A stretch of 64,000 nucleotides of DNA. Origin: Calditrichia bacterium. Lineage in GTDB: Bacteria; Calditrichota; Calditrichia; Calditrichales; J004. The stretch covers positions 62,001 through 126,000 of the forward strand of contig JACKAO010000010.1 in assembly GCA_020635035.1 (NCBI GenBank), given 5' to 3'. Below are positions 54,285 to 63,153 of this stretch, one piece after another. The translations under genes and the position numbers were made by a program. The notes beneath the pieces are model-generated. The model was not told where the DNA came from, ran no database searches, and saw nothing but the letters and a program-made list of their open reading frames with translations. Positions within the stretch are counted from its first letter, which is position 1, and each line of letters opens with the position of its first letter.

Positions 54285-56378
54285 ATGAAAATAGTTACAA
54301 AACTTTCTATTTCCACTTTTTTAATTTTAATCTTACTTACTGCAGAAAGCGTGTTTGCAAATGGTACGTTATTTTCGCGTCCGCGCTGGAGCAGTCAGGA
54401 GTATAATAAAATGTGGATTAAATCCATTAATGTAGACGTGCAGATTGATGAACAGATCGCCGTTACCCATGTGGATCAGCGTTTCTTTAATGAACTGAAC
54501 AGCTCGGTCGAAGCCATTTATATTTTTCCATTGCCGGAAAACGCGGTGATCACAGAGATGATTTATTGGGTGAATGGTCAGCGCTTTGTCGGACAGATTC
54601 GCGAACGCCAGGATGCTGTTAATGATTACAACAACCATCTGCGGCAATGGCTGGACCCTGCTTTACTTGAATATTTAGGAGATAATCTCTTCCGCCTGAG
54701 TATTGTTCCTATTGATCCGCTGAGTGAAGTGCGTTGTGAAATAACCTATGTTGAACCACTGGCTTACGACATGGGAAGCGTTAATTACGGATATCAACTA
54801 AACACTCTTGATCTTTCATCACAGGCACTACAGACTGTTTCAGTAAATGTTCACGCTGTTTCTTCAACCGAATTCAAAAGCTTTACATCTCCATCTCATA
54901 AGAATTCCACGGCTGCACAGATAACCAAAATCAGCAGTAATGAATACACCTTTTTTTACGGAGATGAAAACTTTTATCCGGATAAGGACCTTTTAATTGA
55001 ATTTGAAATGGACCGCCAGGATGTGGACTTTCAGGTTTTAACTTACACCCCAACCGTTGCAGATTCATTTGGGAATGACAGTTTTTATGCCTTGTGGATC
55101 ACACCGCCGGATCATATTGATGATGCACAGATCCTGCCGAAAAAAATCGTTTTTACGGCAGATGTTTCATCCAGCATGGAAGGCGAGCGCCTGGATCAGC
55201 TGAAGGAAGCACTGGACAATTTCCTGAATCTGCTTAACCCGCAGGATGCTTTTAACATCGTCACTTTTGGAACATTTGTAGAAAAATTCAAACCCGATCT
55301 AGTCGCTGCCAGCAGTGAAAACATCAGCGCTGCGCATGAATATGTCCGCCAGCTTTATGCACTTGGATTGACCAATATTGACCAGGCTTTGTCACAATCT
55401 CTGGGTCATTCTTTTGGCGAAAGCACATCCAATAACATCATTTTTTTAACCGATGGCGAACCCACCTGGGGTGAAACAGATATTGAAAAAATTCTGCAGA
55501 ATGTCACAGCGGTAAATCAGCAGCACACACGGATTTTTTCTTTTGGTATCGGTGACGCGATAAACAGGACACTTGTTTCCAGGCTATCTGCCGAAAACCA
55601 CGGTTATGCACAATTCATCAGCAGTGATGACAGCATTGCACTTGTCATCAACAATCATTTTCAGCGTATTTCCAACCCGATTATGCGCGACATCAGTATT
55701 TCCATGCCCGGACTTTTAACGCTGGACCGCTATCCTAAAGTACTTGGTGACCTGTTCTGGGGCAGCCAGGTTATGCAGCTTGGTTTGTACCAGAACAGCA
55801 AGGAAGTTGAGATCGCCCTGAAAGGTTTTTATACAACCGATTCAACTGTGTTCAGAAAAACTGTCTTTTTCAGCGACACTGCAGGCGGCCATCGTTTCGT
55901 GCCGCGATTGTGGGCAAAGGCTAAGATCGACAATCTGCTTGATCAGATACATACCTACGGTGAGAACGATGAACTGGTTAACCAGGTCATCGATTTAAGT
56001 CTGCGCTTCCAGATTCTAACGGAGTACACTGCTTTTTACGCCGACCCGGATGATCCTACAACTGTCATTGATAAGAAAATCAATAATCCTGAAATCTTCG
56101 CCCTGCATCAGAATTATCCGAATCCTTTCAACCCGGTCACAACTATCAGTTACCAGCTTCCGGCCGGTCAGGCACTTTATCATGTAACCATCAAAATTTA
56201 CGATGCACTTGGCCGTTTAATCCGGGTGCTGGTGGATGAAAACAAGGCTGCCGGTATTTATAATGTGCAATGGAACGGCACTGCAGCTGACGGCAGCAAA
56301 GTCCCGAGCGGCGTCTACATTTACACCATCGAAGCAGGTTCCTTTAAACAATCGCGTAAAATGTTACTGCTTAAATAG
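54285..56378 (+). CDS. VIT + von Willebrand A surface protein with T9SS sorting tail (first of three)
   Basis: A 697-residue exported protein with signal peptide ending ESVFA. A VIT domain (about 40-170: IAVTHVDQRFFNELNSSVEA, IFPLPENAVITEM) precedes a vWA domain (about 285-460). Its MIDAS metal site is intact: DVSSSM and the following FLTDGEPTW. The C-terminal sorting domain contains NYPNPFNPVTTISYQLP, YDALGRLIRVL and SGVYIYTIEAGSF ending KMLLLK. The arrangement is that of inter-alpha-trypsin-inhibitor heavy-chain-like adhesins. The next gene starts 9 bases downstream with its own GGAGG. Confidence 0.9.
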   Translation: MKIVTKLSISTFLILILLTAESVFANGTLFSRPRWSSQEYNKMWIKSINVDVQIDEQIAVTHVDQRFFNELNSSVEAIYIFPLPENAVITEMIYWVNGQRFVGQIRERQDAVNDYNNHLRQWLDPALLEYLGDNLFRLSIVPIDPLSEVRCEITYVEPLAYDMGSVNYGYQLNTLDLSSQALQTVSVNVHAVSSTEFKSFTSPSHKNSTAAQITKISSNEYTFFYGDENFYPDKDLLIEFEMDRQDVDFQVLTYTPTVADSFGNDSFYALWITPPDHIDDAQILPKKIVFTADVSSSMEGERLDQLKEALDNFLNLLNPQDAFNIVTFGTFVEKFKPDLVAASSENISAAHEYVRQLYALGLTNIDQALSQSLGHSFGESTSNNIIFLTDGEPTWGETDIEKILQNVTAVNQQHTRIFSFGIGDAINRTLVSRLSAENHGYAQFISSDDSIALVINNHFQRISNPIMRDISISMPGLLTLDRYPKVLGDLFWGSQVMQLGLYQNSKEVEIALKGFYTTDSTVFRKTVFFSDTAGGHRFVPRLWAKAKIDNLLDQIHTYGENDELVNQVIDLSLRFQILTEYTAFYADPDDPTTVIDKKINNPEIFALHQNYPNPFNPVTTISYQLPAGQALYHVTIKIYDALGRLIRVLVDENKAAGIYNVQWNGTAADGSKVPSGVYIYTIEAGSFKQSRKMLLLK

Positions 56379-56387
56379 GAGGCCCCA

Positions 56388-58718
56388 ATGAAAAAATCTC
56401 TGTATGTGTTTATTATCCTTTTTCTCTTCAGCGGGCTGCATGCCCGGGACAAAAAGGAGCTCGATCTGCAGCCGTTCAGCCTGGCAAAAAGCAGTTCAGC
56501 AACAAACAGCATAACTTCACCTATGCTGCAAACCGGTAACGACCTGCTGGAAATTACATTGCTGCATGAAGGATACTTCACTGTCGGTACAAAAAATGGT
56601 ATGAGCGCTTCTGATCTGGATGATAATTGTCCGCTTACTTTTGGACATCCCTACGCTATGACATCATACCCGCTTTTTGCCATCGATGGTGAATGGTATC
56701 GTTTTGACACGTTTTTTGAAAACAATCAGCGCCTGATTTCACAGGTTAGTAATGGTTTGCAGATTATCGGTGCAAATGAAAAACTGCAGGTAACATTTAC
56801 AATGACTATCCAGGAGAGCACTCTGCAGTTTTCACTAAAGTCACAAAACCTGGATTCAACAGAACACACAGTTGCTGCAGGACTTGTTTTTGACAGCGGA
56901 ATAGCAAATAACGGTGACGGCCATATCCTGGAAAACAGCAGTTTTATTAAGGCCCCGTCAACACTTAACTCTGTTTCATCTGTTGATGTCTGGGAAAGAG
57001 CCAATAATGTGAAAGGAGCAGGCTTCAGCTTTGATTTCCAGCAGGAACAACCCAATCTGATCATCGCCAACTGGCCGCAGATTTATGAAACTGATGCACC
57101 GCAGCAGGGTGTCAGTCCTGTAAACGGATTATATGACCAGGCTTTAAAATTTTACTGGCTGGAAACAGCTCTTCAAAGTGCAGCTGAAAACCAAACGGAT
57201 TTTTCTTTAAGTTTATCTGAACCAGATTTTTCGGGTCCGTTTTTTATGCGCTGGGATCTGCCTGCCTTTTTTTCGATGGCAGACAATACCATGTTTCCAA
57301 GAGACTATCCCAGCTATATGAACATAAGCAGAAATCCGGAAACACTTACTTCACAATGTACGCTTACTTTTGAAAGCGATGATTTTCTAAGCACCCAGAA
57401 CAACTCTTACCTTGTTGATGTTCCGGCTGATCATCCGCTTTTTCAACTGGTCAATATGCGCTCTGATATTGTATATGAAGACAACATGGCAACCATTACT
57501 GCCCGCCTTGCAGACGACGGGAACATCCTGGACGAACTGACGCGCACCGTTTATTTTCCTGCAACACCGGTTTCTGAAGACGGTTTAACAGTTACGATCG
57601 ACTCCTTAATTTTAAATCGTTTACCCAATGTTGGCTTTACTTTCGATGTAAGCAACACAGAAACCGAGCGGCGCATTACAAATCTTAAAAAGGAAAATAT
57701 TTTCCTTTATGAAAATGACGAGCGGATAAGCGATTTCAGTTTTGGCAAAGATACGACAGGTGGGGCCGGTGAAGCGGATATTGTTTTTGTACTGGATGTA
57801 ACCGGAAGCATGGGTAATGAAATCAATGATGTTAAAAACAATATTATCGAGTTTACCGATAGTCTCTCCGGTCGTAATGTCGATTACCGGCTTGGAATGG
57901 TGACATTTTTGGATGTGATTGAAAATGTTTACCCGTTTACTTCGGATGCCCAGTACTTTCAGCAGAAAGTTGCGGAACAATATGCCCATGGTGGCGGCGA
58001 CGGCCCTGAGAATTCGCTGGATGCCTTATACCGTGCAAGCGAATTTCCATTCCGGGCGACTGCCAACCGGATTATTGTATGGATTACTGATGCAAACTAT
58101 CATGAAGCTGACGCTGTAACTCAGCGTACAAAAACACAGATCATTGATGCTTTGCTGGCAAATGGAATTATCGTTCATAACATTGGTAATGAAGGTTTTA
58201 AATCAACCTATTACGACCCCATCCTGCTGGCCACCGGTGGTAACTATTACAATATTTATGGTAACTTTCGCGATATCCTGCTGGATATATCACGCCTTAA
58301 CCGCATCAGTAATTACCTGATAAATTTCCAGACAGCGCACCCTGACAATCAGCAAAATCATGTAAAAGTTGAAATTCGTTATGCCGGGCTTGGTGGCTAC
58401 GACGAATTTACTTACGATCTTTTTGCAGCCGCTGCCCTTTCAGATACACAGTTTTCCTTTTACCCAAATCCGTTTAATCCGACCGTGAATTTCCGTTTTA
58501 ATCCGGATTTTAAAAAAGGCGATCTGGTAATCTATAACAGCCTGGGACAAACGGTAAAACATTTTAATCTGCAGCCGGGTGCTTCATCTCTCAGCTGGAA
58601 CGCTCAGGGATCAAACGCCGCAAAAATCAGCTCTGGATTCTATTTTGTGAAGCTGAAGCAGGTTACTGAAAGCGGAAAAATCCTTTCCGAAAACGCTAAA
58701 ATTCTTTATCTGAAATAG
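56388..58718 (+). CDS. vWA-domain surface protein with T9SS sorting tail (second of three)
   Basis: A 776-residue exported protein (signal MKKSLYVFIILFLFSGLHA). The N-terminal 390 residues are a beta-rich region without a recognisable VIT domain. A vWA domain lies at about 460-645, with MIDAS-like DVTGSMGNEIND, the HGGGDGPENSLDAL loop and VWITDAN. The sorting domain at the end has FYPNPFNPTVNFRFN, VIYNSLGQTV and SSGFYFVKL, ending in KILYLK. AGGAGG precedes the ATG. Its position between two VIT/vWA proteins suggests a shared surface assembly or adhesion role. Confidence 0.85.
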   Translation: MKKSLYVFIILFLFSGLHARDKKELDLQPFSLAKSSSATNSITSPMLQTGNDLLEITLLHEGYFTVGTKNGMSASDLDDNCPLTFGHPYAMTSYPLFAIDGEWYRFDTFFENNQRLISQVSNGLQIIGANEKLQVTFTMTIQESTLQFSLKSQNLDSTEHTVAAGLVFDSGIANNGDGHILENSSFIKAPSTLNSVSSVDVWERANNVKGAGFSFDFQQEQPNLIIANWPQIYETDAPQQGVSPVNGLYDQALKFYWLETALQSAAENQTDFSLSLSEPDFSGPFFMRWDLPAFFSMADNTMFPRDYPSYMNISRNPETLTSQCTLTFESDDFLSTQNNSYLVDVPADHPLFQLVNMRSDIVYEDNMATITARLADDGNILDELTRTVYFPATPVSEDGLTVTIDSLILNRLPNVGFTFDVSNTETERRITNLKKENIFLYENDERISDFSFGKDTTGGAGEADIVFVLDVTGSMGNEINDVKNNIIEFTDSLSGRNVDYRLGMVTFLDVIENVYPFTSDAQYFQQKVAEQYAHGGGDGPENSLDALYRASEFPFRATANRIIVWITDANYHEADAVTQRTKTQIIDALLANGIIVHNIGNEGFKSTYYDPILLATGGNYYNIYGNFRDILLDISRLNRISNYLINFQTAHPDNQQNHVKVEIRYAGLGGYDEFTYDLFAAAALSDTQFSFYPNPFNPTVNFRFNPDFKKGDLVIYNSLGQTVKHFNLQPGASSLSWNAQGSNAAKISSGFYFVKLKQVTESGKILSENAKILYLK

Positions 58719-58733
58719 GGACTGGAGGTCAAT

Positions 58734-60764
58734 ATGCTTAACCTGAAGAATATGATCGTTATCTGCCTGCTTCTTGCCGGCACCTTGTTAGCTGACGGGT
58801 TGCTTGTTCCTTCAGCCGAACAATACCCGAAACTCTTTTTGAAAAACCGCCTGACACAGGTAAAGGTAAACATCCACGGGATTATTGCGGAAACGCAGGT
58901 TTACCAGGAATTTGTAAATGAATGGTACGACTCAACGGATGCGGTTTATTCATTCCCGCTGCCGGAGAATGCCAAAGCCACCGAGTTTGTTTACTGGTAT
59001 AACAACGTGCCTTACAAAGCGGTTCTTAAAGTTAAGGAACAGGCAGTCAATCCCGGTACGGGCGAAGGCGGGATTATTGCAGAAGTGAATGAGTACATCG
59101 GGAACAACGGTATAAAAATTCAACTGAAAGGCATTGCCCCCGGTTCGATTCAGAAAGTACGTCTGCACTATATCCAGATGTGTGACTTTTTCCAGGGAAA
59201 GACAACATATAGTTATCCTTTGGACACCCGAAGCTTTATCACCTATCCCCTGGAACATCTGCAGTTTTCCTTTTATGTAAACTCCGGCTCACCTATAAGC
59301 GGATTTGAGCTGCCCACGCATGATAATTTTAAAGTTGTTAGCCAGACAGATTCCACGCTTCATCTGGAAATGATTGAACCCAAAGCATTCCTGGATGATA
59401 ATCTAGAGTTTTCTTATACCACAAACCGTGATAAGCTGGGAGTGGATTTTTATTCGATTGCAAATGATTCATCGGCAGGCCATTTTGCTCTTCTTCTGCG
59501 CCCGCCGAACCAGGCACAACCGGACAGCGTTCTGAACCGTCGTTTCATATTTGTTCTTTCTAATTCCAACACCATGTTTGGTTATCCCCTGGAAGAAAGC
59601 ATTTCTGCTATCGGGACATCTTTGGAAAAACTGACTGAAAATGATTTCTTTAACATCATAGTTTACAACAATGCTGTTAGTTCCTGGAAAAGCTTCCCGA
59701 TGCAAGCGACCGGTGCAAATATATTGGCAGCAAAAACCTTTCTCGAAGCATTATCCACCAGCTATGGATCGCAGCTTAACCTGGCGCTGGACAAAGCACT
59801 GGAGCAAATAAGTGATGCTGATTTCAGCAATGCGATTCTCATATTTGGCGATGGAAATTCCCCGGTTGACCCGCGGCAAGTCGAAACTGCCAATATCCAT
59901 AAATGCGGGATTTTCCCCCTGGCAATTGGTGATAACGCCAACCGCGCGCGTCTTGAATTGCTGGCAGATTTAAACTATGGTTTTACAACCTATATTGCCG
60001 ATGACGATAATCTTAAGGAAAAAGTAAACAATGTTTTCGAACAGGTAAGTCAACCGGTTTTAAGTAACGTCGCCATGGAATATGGCCGTGCCGATCTTTC
60101 GCATTTGATTCCTTCAAAAACACCAACCACTTATGCCGGATCCTATTTCTTCACTGCCGGCCGGTATAACAATCCCGGAGAATCAGCATTGAGTATTGCC
60201 GGGAACAGTGTCAGCGGGATTAACTTTTACAATTTCAGACTTGATTTCAGCAGTTCTTCTTCAGCTAATAAATTTGTTGAATACCTTTGGGCAAAGGAGA
60301 TGATCGATCAGCTGGAACATGAGATCGAAGTTTATGATCTGGAATCAACATTAAAGGATTCACTGGTAGCGCTCAGCCTGAAGTACAATATCCGCTGCCG
60401 TTATACCGCTTATATAGCGGATTATGAAACAATCTGGCCGACATCTGTTGAGCAGGATAAACTTGTACATTTGCCACGGTCGTTCCTGCAGGGTAACTAT
60501 CCGAATCCGTTTAATCCAAGTACAACAATCCGTCTGTACATTGATACCAACGCACTGGGGAAAACAATTTTCCTGAAAGTGTACAACATACTCGGGCAAC
60601 TTGTTACTGTTATCGATATAAGTCATCTTACAACCGGATGGCATAATGTCCTGTTTAACGGCAAGGATTTTTACGGAAATGCCCTGCCCAGCGGTGTTTA
60701 TTTTGTCCGGCTGCAGGTACAGAATGAAATCCATAGCACCATCAGGATGAATTTGATTAAATAA
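58734..60764 (+). CDS. VIT + vWA-like surface protein with T9SS sorting tail (third of three)
   Basis: A 676-residue exported protein (signal ending GTLLADG). The VIT domain (about 30-160) has IIAETQVYQEFVNEWYDSTDA and SFPLPENAKATEF. The vWA-like domain (about 265-435) has FVLSNSNTM where DxSxS is expected, so the first metal ligand Asp is lost, while AILIFGDGNSP keeps a DG. The sorting domain has NYPNPFNPSTTIRLY, KVYNILGQLV and PSGVYFVRL. GGAGG precedes the ATG; the gap to the previous gene is 15 bases. Related to the first gene of the trio but functionally diverged. Confidence 0.87.
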   Translation: MLNLKNMIVICLLLAGTLLADGLLVPSAEQYPKLFLKNRLTQVKVNIHGIIAETQVYQEFVNEWYDSTDAVYSFPLPENAKATEFVYWYNNVPYKAVLKVKEQAVNPGTGEGGIIAEVNEYIGNNGIKIQLKGIAPGSIQKVRLHYIQMCDFFQGKTTYSYPLDTRSFITYPLEHLQFSFYVNSGSPISGFELPTHDNFKVVSQTDSTLHLEMIEPKAFLDDNLEFSYTTNRDKLGVDFYSIANDSSAGHFALLLRPPNQAQPDSVLNRRFIFVLSNSNTMFGYPLEESISAIGTSLEKLTENDFFNIIVYNNAVSSWKSFPMQATGANILAAKTFLEALSTSYGSQLNLALDKALEQISDADFSNAILIFGDGNSPVDPRQVETANIHKCGIFPLAIGDNANRARLELLADLNYGFTTYIADDDNLKEKVNNVFEQVSQPVLSNVAMEYGRADLSHLIPSKTPTTYAGSYFFTAGRYNNPGESALSIAGNSVSGINFYNFRLDFSSSSSANKFVEYLWAKEMIDQLEHEIEVYDLESTLKDSLVALSLKYNIRCRYTAYIADYETIWPTSVEQDKLVHLPRSFLQGNYPNPFNPSTTIRLYIDTNALGKTIFLKVYNILGQLVTVIDISHLTTGWHNVLFNGKDFYGNALPSGVYFVRLQVQNEIHSTIRMNLIK

Positions 60765-60785
60765 CGGCTAAGAAATACAAAAAAT

Positions 60786-60868
60786 CGTCATTCTGAACTT
60801 GTTTCAGAATCTTGATGCATTGTTCTTTCTAAAAACTTAAAGATTCCGAAGTGAACCCGGAATGACAT
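60786..60868. repeat. palindromic intergenic repeat (no terminal repeats)
   Basis: Opens with CGTCATTCTGAACTTG and contains the perfect hairpin ATTCTGAA/TTCAGAAT (loop CTTGT, 60790-60810) and a second palindrome ATTCCG/CGGAAT. It is related to the core of the MITE-like elements but lacks their GGGxxTGTCCC ends. Confidence 0.65.
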
Positions 60869-60928
60869 ATCCAAAATCCTTTGAGATTGGTTCATTGTGG
60901 AAGTGTCAAAACAAAAATGGAGTATATT

Positions 60929-61327
60929 ATGAAAAAGTTTTTAGGTCTTTTGTTCAGTGCCCTGCTGCTGCTAAATTCCGACGGCTGTGGTGATGGCACG
61001 CTGGTTGGCTCTGACAATGTTCAGGTAATCAAGGGCGTCAGTTTCACCATTACCGAAAGGATCGTAACCACATCGGGACTGGTGGCGAAAGGGATTGTAA
61101 AAAACACTGGTAAAAGCAAGATATCACCGCCATGGTATGTGGAAGGTGATTTTTACGCAGATGATAGCTACGCACTTAAACTTGGCGGGGATAATTTCGG
61201 GGTCAATTTCGCCTTATATAAAGGTGAAAGTACGGCATTTGAGTTGCGCTTTTCATCCGGTATGTATAACGAAGCTGATTACCCTAATTTTGCCGTCCGT
61301 AATTTACGGGCATACTATGAAGAATAG
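60929..61327 (+). CDS. exported FxLYD-like small protein
   Basis: A 132-residue protein with an N-terminal signal sequence (MKKFLGLLFSALLLLNSDG) and Cys20, which could be a weak lipobox (Asp at position -2 is unusual). The rest resembles the FxLYD family of small beta-sandwich domains: LVAKGIVKNTGKSKISPPW and FYADDSYAL. A start 16 codons upstream is in frame, but GGAG lies 7 bases before this ATG. Its stop lies 12 bases before the convergent metallo-hydrolase gene. Confidence 0.7.
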   Translation: MKKFLGLLFSALLLLNSDGCGDGTLVGSDNVQVIKGVSFTITERIVTTSGLVAKGIVKNTGKSKISPPWYVEGDFYADDSYALKLGGDNFGVNFALYKGESTAFELRFSSGMYNEADYPNFAVRNLRAYYEE

Positions 61328-61339
61328 GATCAAACTACG

Positions 61340-61969
61340 CTATACTAAAAACGGATTATGTGCCCGCTCCCGCCCAATGGTTGTAGACGGCCCGTGTCCG
61401 GGATGAACACGGATGGAATCGTCTAAAACCATTAACTTTGTTTTTATGGAGTCGATCAACTGCTCGTAGTTGCCCATGTACAAATCTGTCCGCCCGATGG
61501 AGTCGTAAAACAAAACGTCGCCAGCTATCAGATCCTTCTCAAAAAGAAAGCAAATACTGCCCGGGCTATGCCCCGGGGTATGAATAGTTGAAAAACTCAA
61601 TCCGGCGACATTATATTCTTCGTCTTCGGACAGGTAGTTTGTCACATGGGGCGGTTCAGCTGTTTCAATACCAAACATCGCGCCCTGGTTCTGCAAATTC
61701 TCCAACAGCGGCAGTTCTTCTTTTGCCAGATAAAACGGCAGATCATATTTTTTCTGTATAATGCTTAACATTCTGACGTGATCGATATGTGCATGGGTGT
61801 TAAAGATTGCCTGTGGTACAAGCTTTTTCTGTTCAAGATAATTTTCTAAAATATGCAGATCATCACCCGGATCGATCAGTAAACATTCGTCCGCCTTTTC
61901 ATTATGAATAATGTAGGCATTCATCTGGAACGGCCCTACCGGGAACTGTTTAATAATCATATTTATCAC
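61340..61969 (-). CDS. metallo-beta-lactamase-fold hydrolase (glyoxalase II-like)
   Basis: A 209-residue cytoplasmic hydrolase. The metal motif is THAHIDHV (HxHxDH); further ligands are the His in IHTPGHSPGSICF, the Asp in IAGDVLFYDSIGRTD and the His in VHPGHGPSTTIG. This set is typical of YcbL/GloB2-type glyoxalase II proteins, which lack the C-terminal helical domain of classic GloB. It probably hydrolyses a thioester. Convergent with the FxLYD gene and divergent from the following gene. Confidence 0.9.
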   Translation of the reverse strand: MINMIIKQFPVGPFQMNAYIIHNEKADECLLIDPGDDLHILENYLEQKKLVPQAIFNTHAHIDHVRMLSIIQKKYDLPFYLAKEELPLLENLQNQGAMFGIETAEPPHVTNYLSEDEEYNVAGLSFSTIHTPGHSPGSICFLFEKDLIAGDVLFYDSIGRTDLYMGNYEQLIDSIKTKLMVLDDSIRVHPGHGPSTTIGRERAHNPFLV

Positions 61970-62036
61970 CTTTAATTCAATTGGATGTTTAAGCCATGTT
62001 GATTATTTTTACCTGTTTTCAACATAGATCGGGCCT

Positions 62037-63152
62037 ATGAAAAATAAATCTTGGACTCTTACTTTTTTATTGGGTTTTATTACACTGTTCATATCAATTC
62101 AAAACCTGCAAGCTGATATTATTAACCTGAATGACGGTAAAAAAATGTACGGCCAGTTTATCGCTTTAACCCAGAACAGCGTGTTTATAGAAACAATTAT
62201 AAAGTCCGAACGCAGTTTACAAACAATTGCCTTGCCCCGCAACAGAGTCAGCACCATAACCGATGAAACCGGCACCATGTTGTTCAGCGACAATGATACA
62301 CGTGTGCAAAACATTCTTGTTTATGAAAATGTAATCCGTAATAACTGGGAAGAATTAAAAGAAAAGTATAAGTATTCCAGGCAGGATTCTTTATTTCTTT
62401 TAACAGGTGAAAAACTTGCAGGAAAGCTTATCAGCATTACTGAAGATGCTCTGTTTTGGGAAAAGAACGATCATCAGGACAATGAAAAAAACCAAGTTGC
62501 GAAATACGCATTAAAACAGATTAAACGTATAAACGGTGACGCTGTCATTTTTGTTGATCCATCCAAACCTGTGGCCAATGCTTTAAAAAAAACAAAGTAT
62601 CCTGTTTATAGTATACAGATCGGTTTTGCTGGCATTAATTCAGGACTTGGCAAACTCCAGGGTTTATTTCAGGAATACTACAACTCACAGCTCTACCAGT
62701 ACTCTGCAAAAAAACGTCTGGACATGTACTTTGGCATTCAAATGGATTTTGATATGCTTATTAATGAATATCTGGCCATGAGTTTAACCGCCCACTATTT
62801 TGATTATCCCAAAATTAATCAGCCGGGACTAATTATAGCAGAAGCCAAATATATTTTTCACCAGATACCACTGCGGCCTGCCATTGCTCTTGGTGTCGCC
62901 GGGCAGGATTTCAGCAGCAGCGAAAAAGTGGCGGACAAAACCTATACACTTCGCTCAAGCAAAAGTACTGTTAGTTTTGGAATTATCCTTGATAGCGGCA
63001 GCGAACTTGGTTATGGTTTTTCACTGGCAGCGCATTATCTGCCATTTGGCAAATTCAAAATAAAAATAGGTGAAGCAAATGAAGTATTACCAAAAAAGGT
63101 TGATTTTGGGATGATTATGGTAGCGTTGGGATTACGATTCAACTTTAATTGA
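62037..63152 (+). CDS. exported protein of unknown function with probable barrel end
   Basis: A 371-residue exported protein (signal at MKNKSWTLTFLLGFITLFIS, mature start after QADI). Two similar short beta modules follow: about 28-70 (NLNDGKKMYGQFIALTQNSV) and about 118-165 (LLTGEKLAGKLISITEDALF). The last 160 residues alternate like outer-membrane strands and end in LGLRFNFN, suggesting a small barrel. I recognise no family. Convergent with the next gene; the two stops are almost adjacent. Confidence 0.65.
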   Translation: MKNKSWTLTFLLGFITLFISIQNLQADIINLNDGKKMYGQFIALTQNSVFIETIIKSERSLQTIALPRNRVSTITDETGTMLFSDNDTRVQNILVYENVIRNNWEELKEKYKYSRQDSLFLLTGEKLAGKLISITEDALFWEKNDHQDNEKNQVAKYALKQIKRINGDAVIFVDPSKPVANALKKTKYPVYSIQIGFAGINSGLGKLQGLFQEYYNSQLYQYSAKKRLDMYFGIQMDFDMLINEYLAMSLTAHYFDYPKINQPGLIIAEAKYIFHQIPLRPAIALGVAGQDFSSSEKVADKTYTLRSSKSTVSFGIILDSGSELGYGFSLAAHYLPFGKFKIKIGEANEVLPKKVDFGMIMVALGLRFNFN

Positions 63153-63153
63153 T

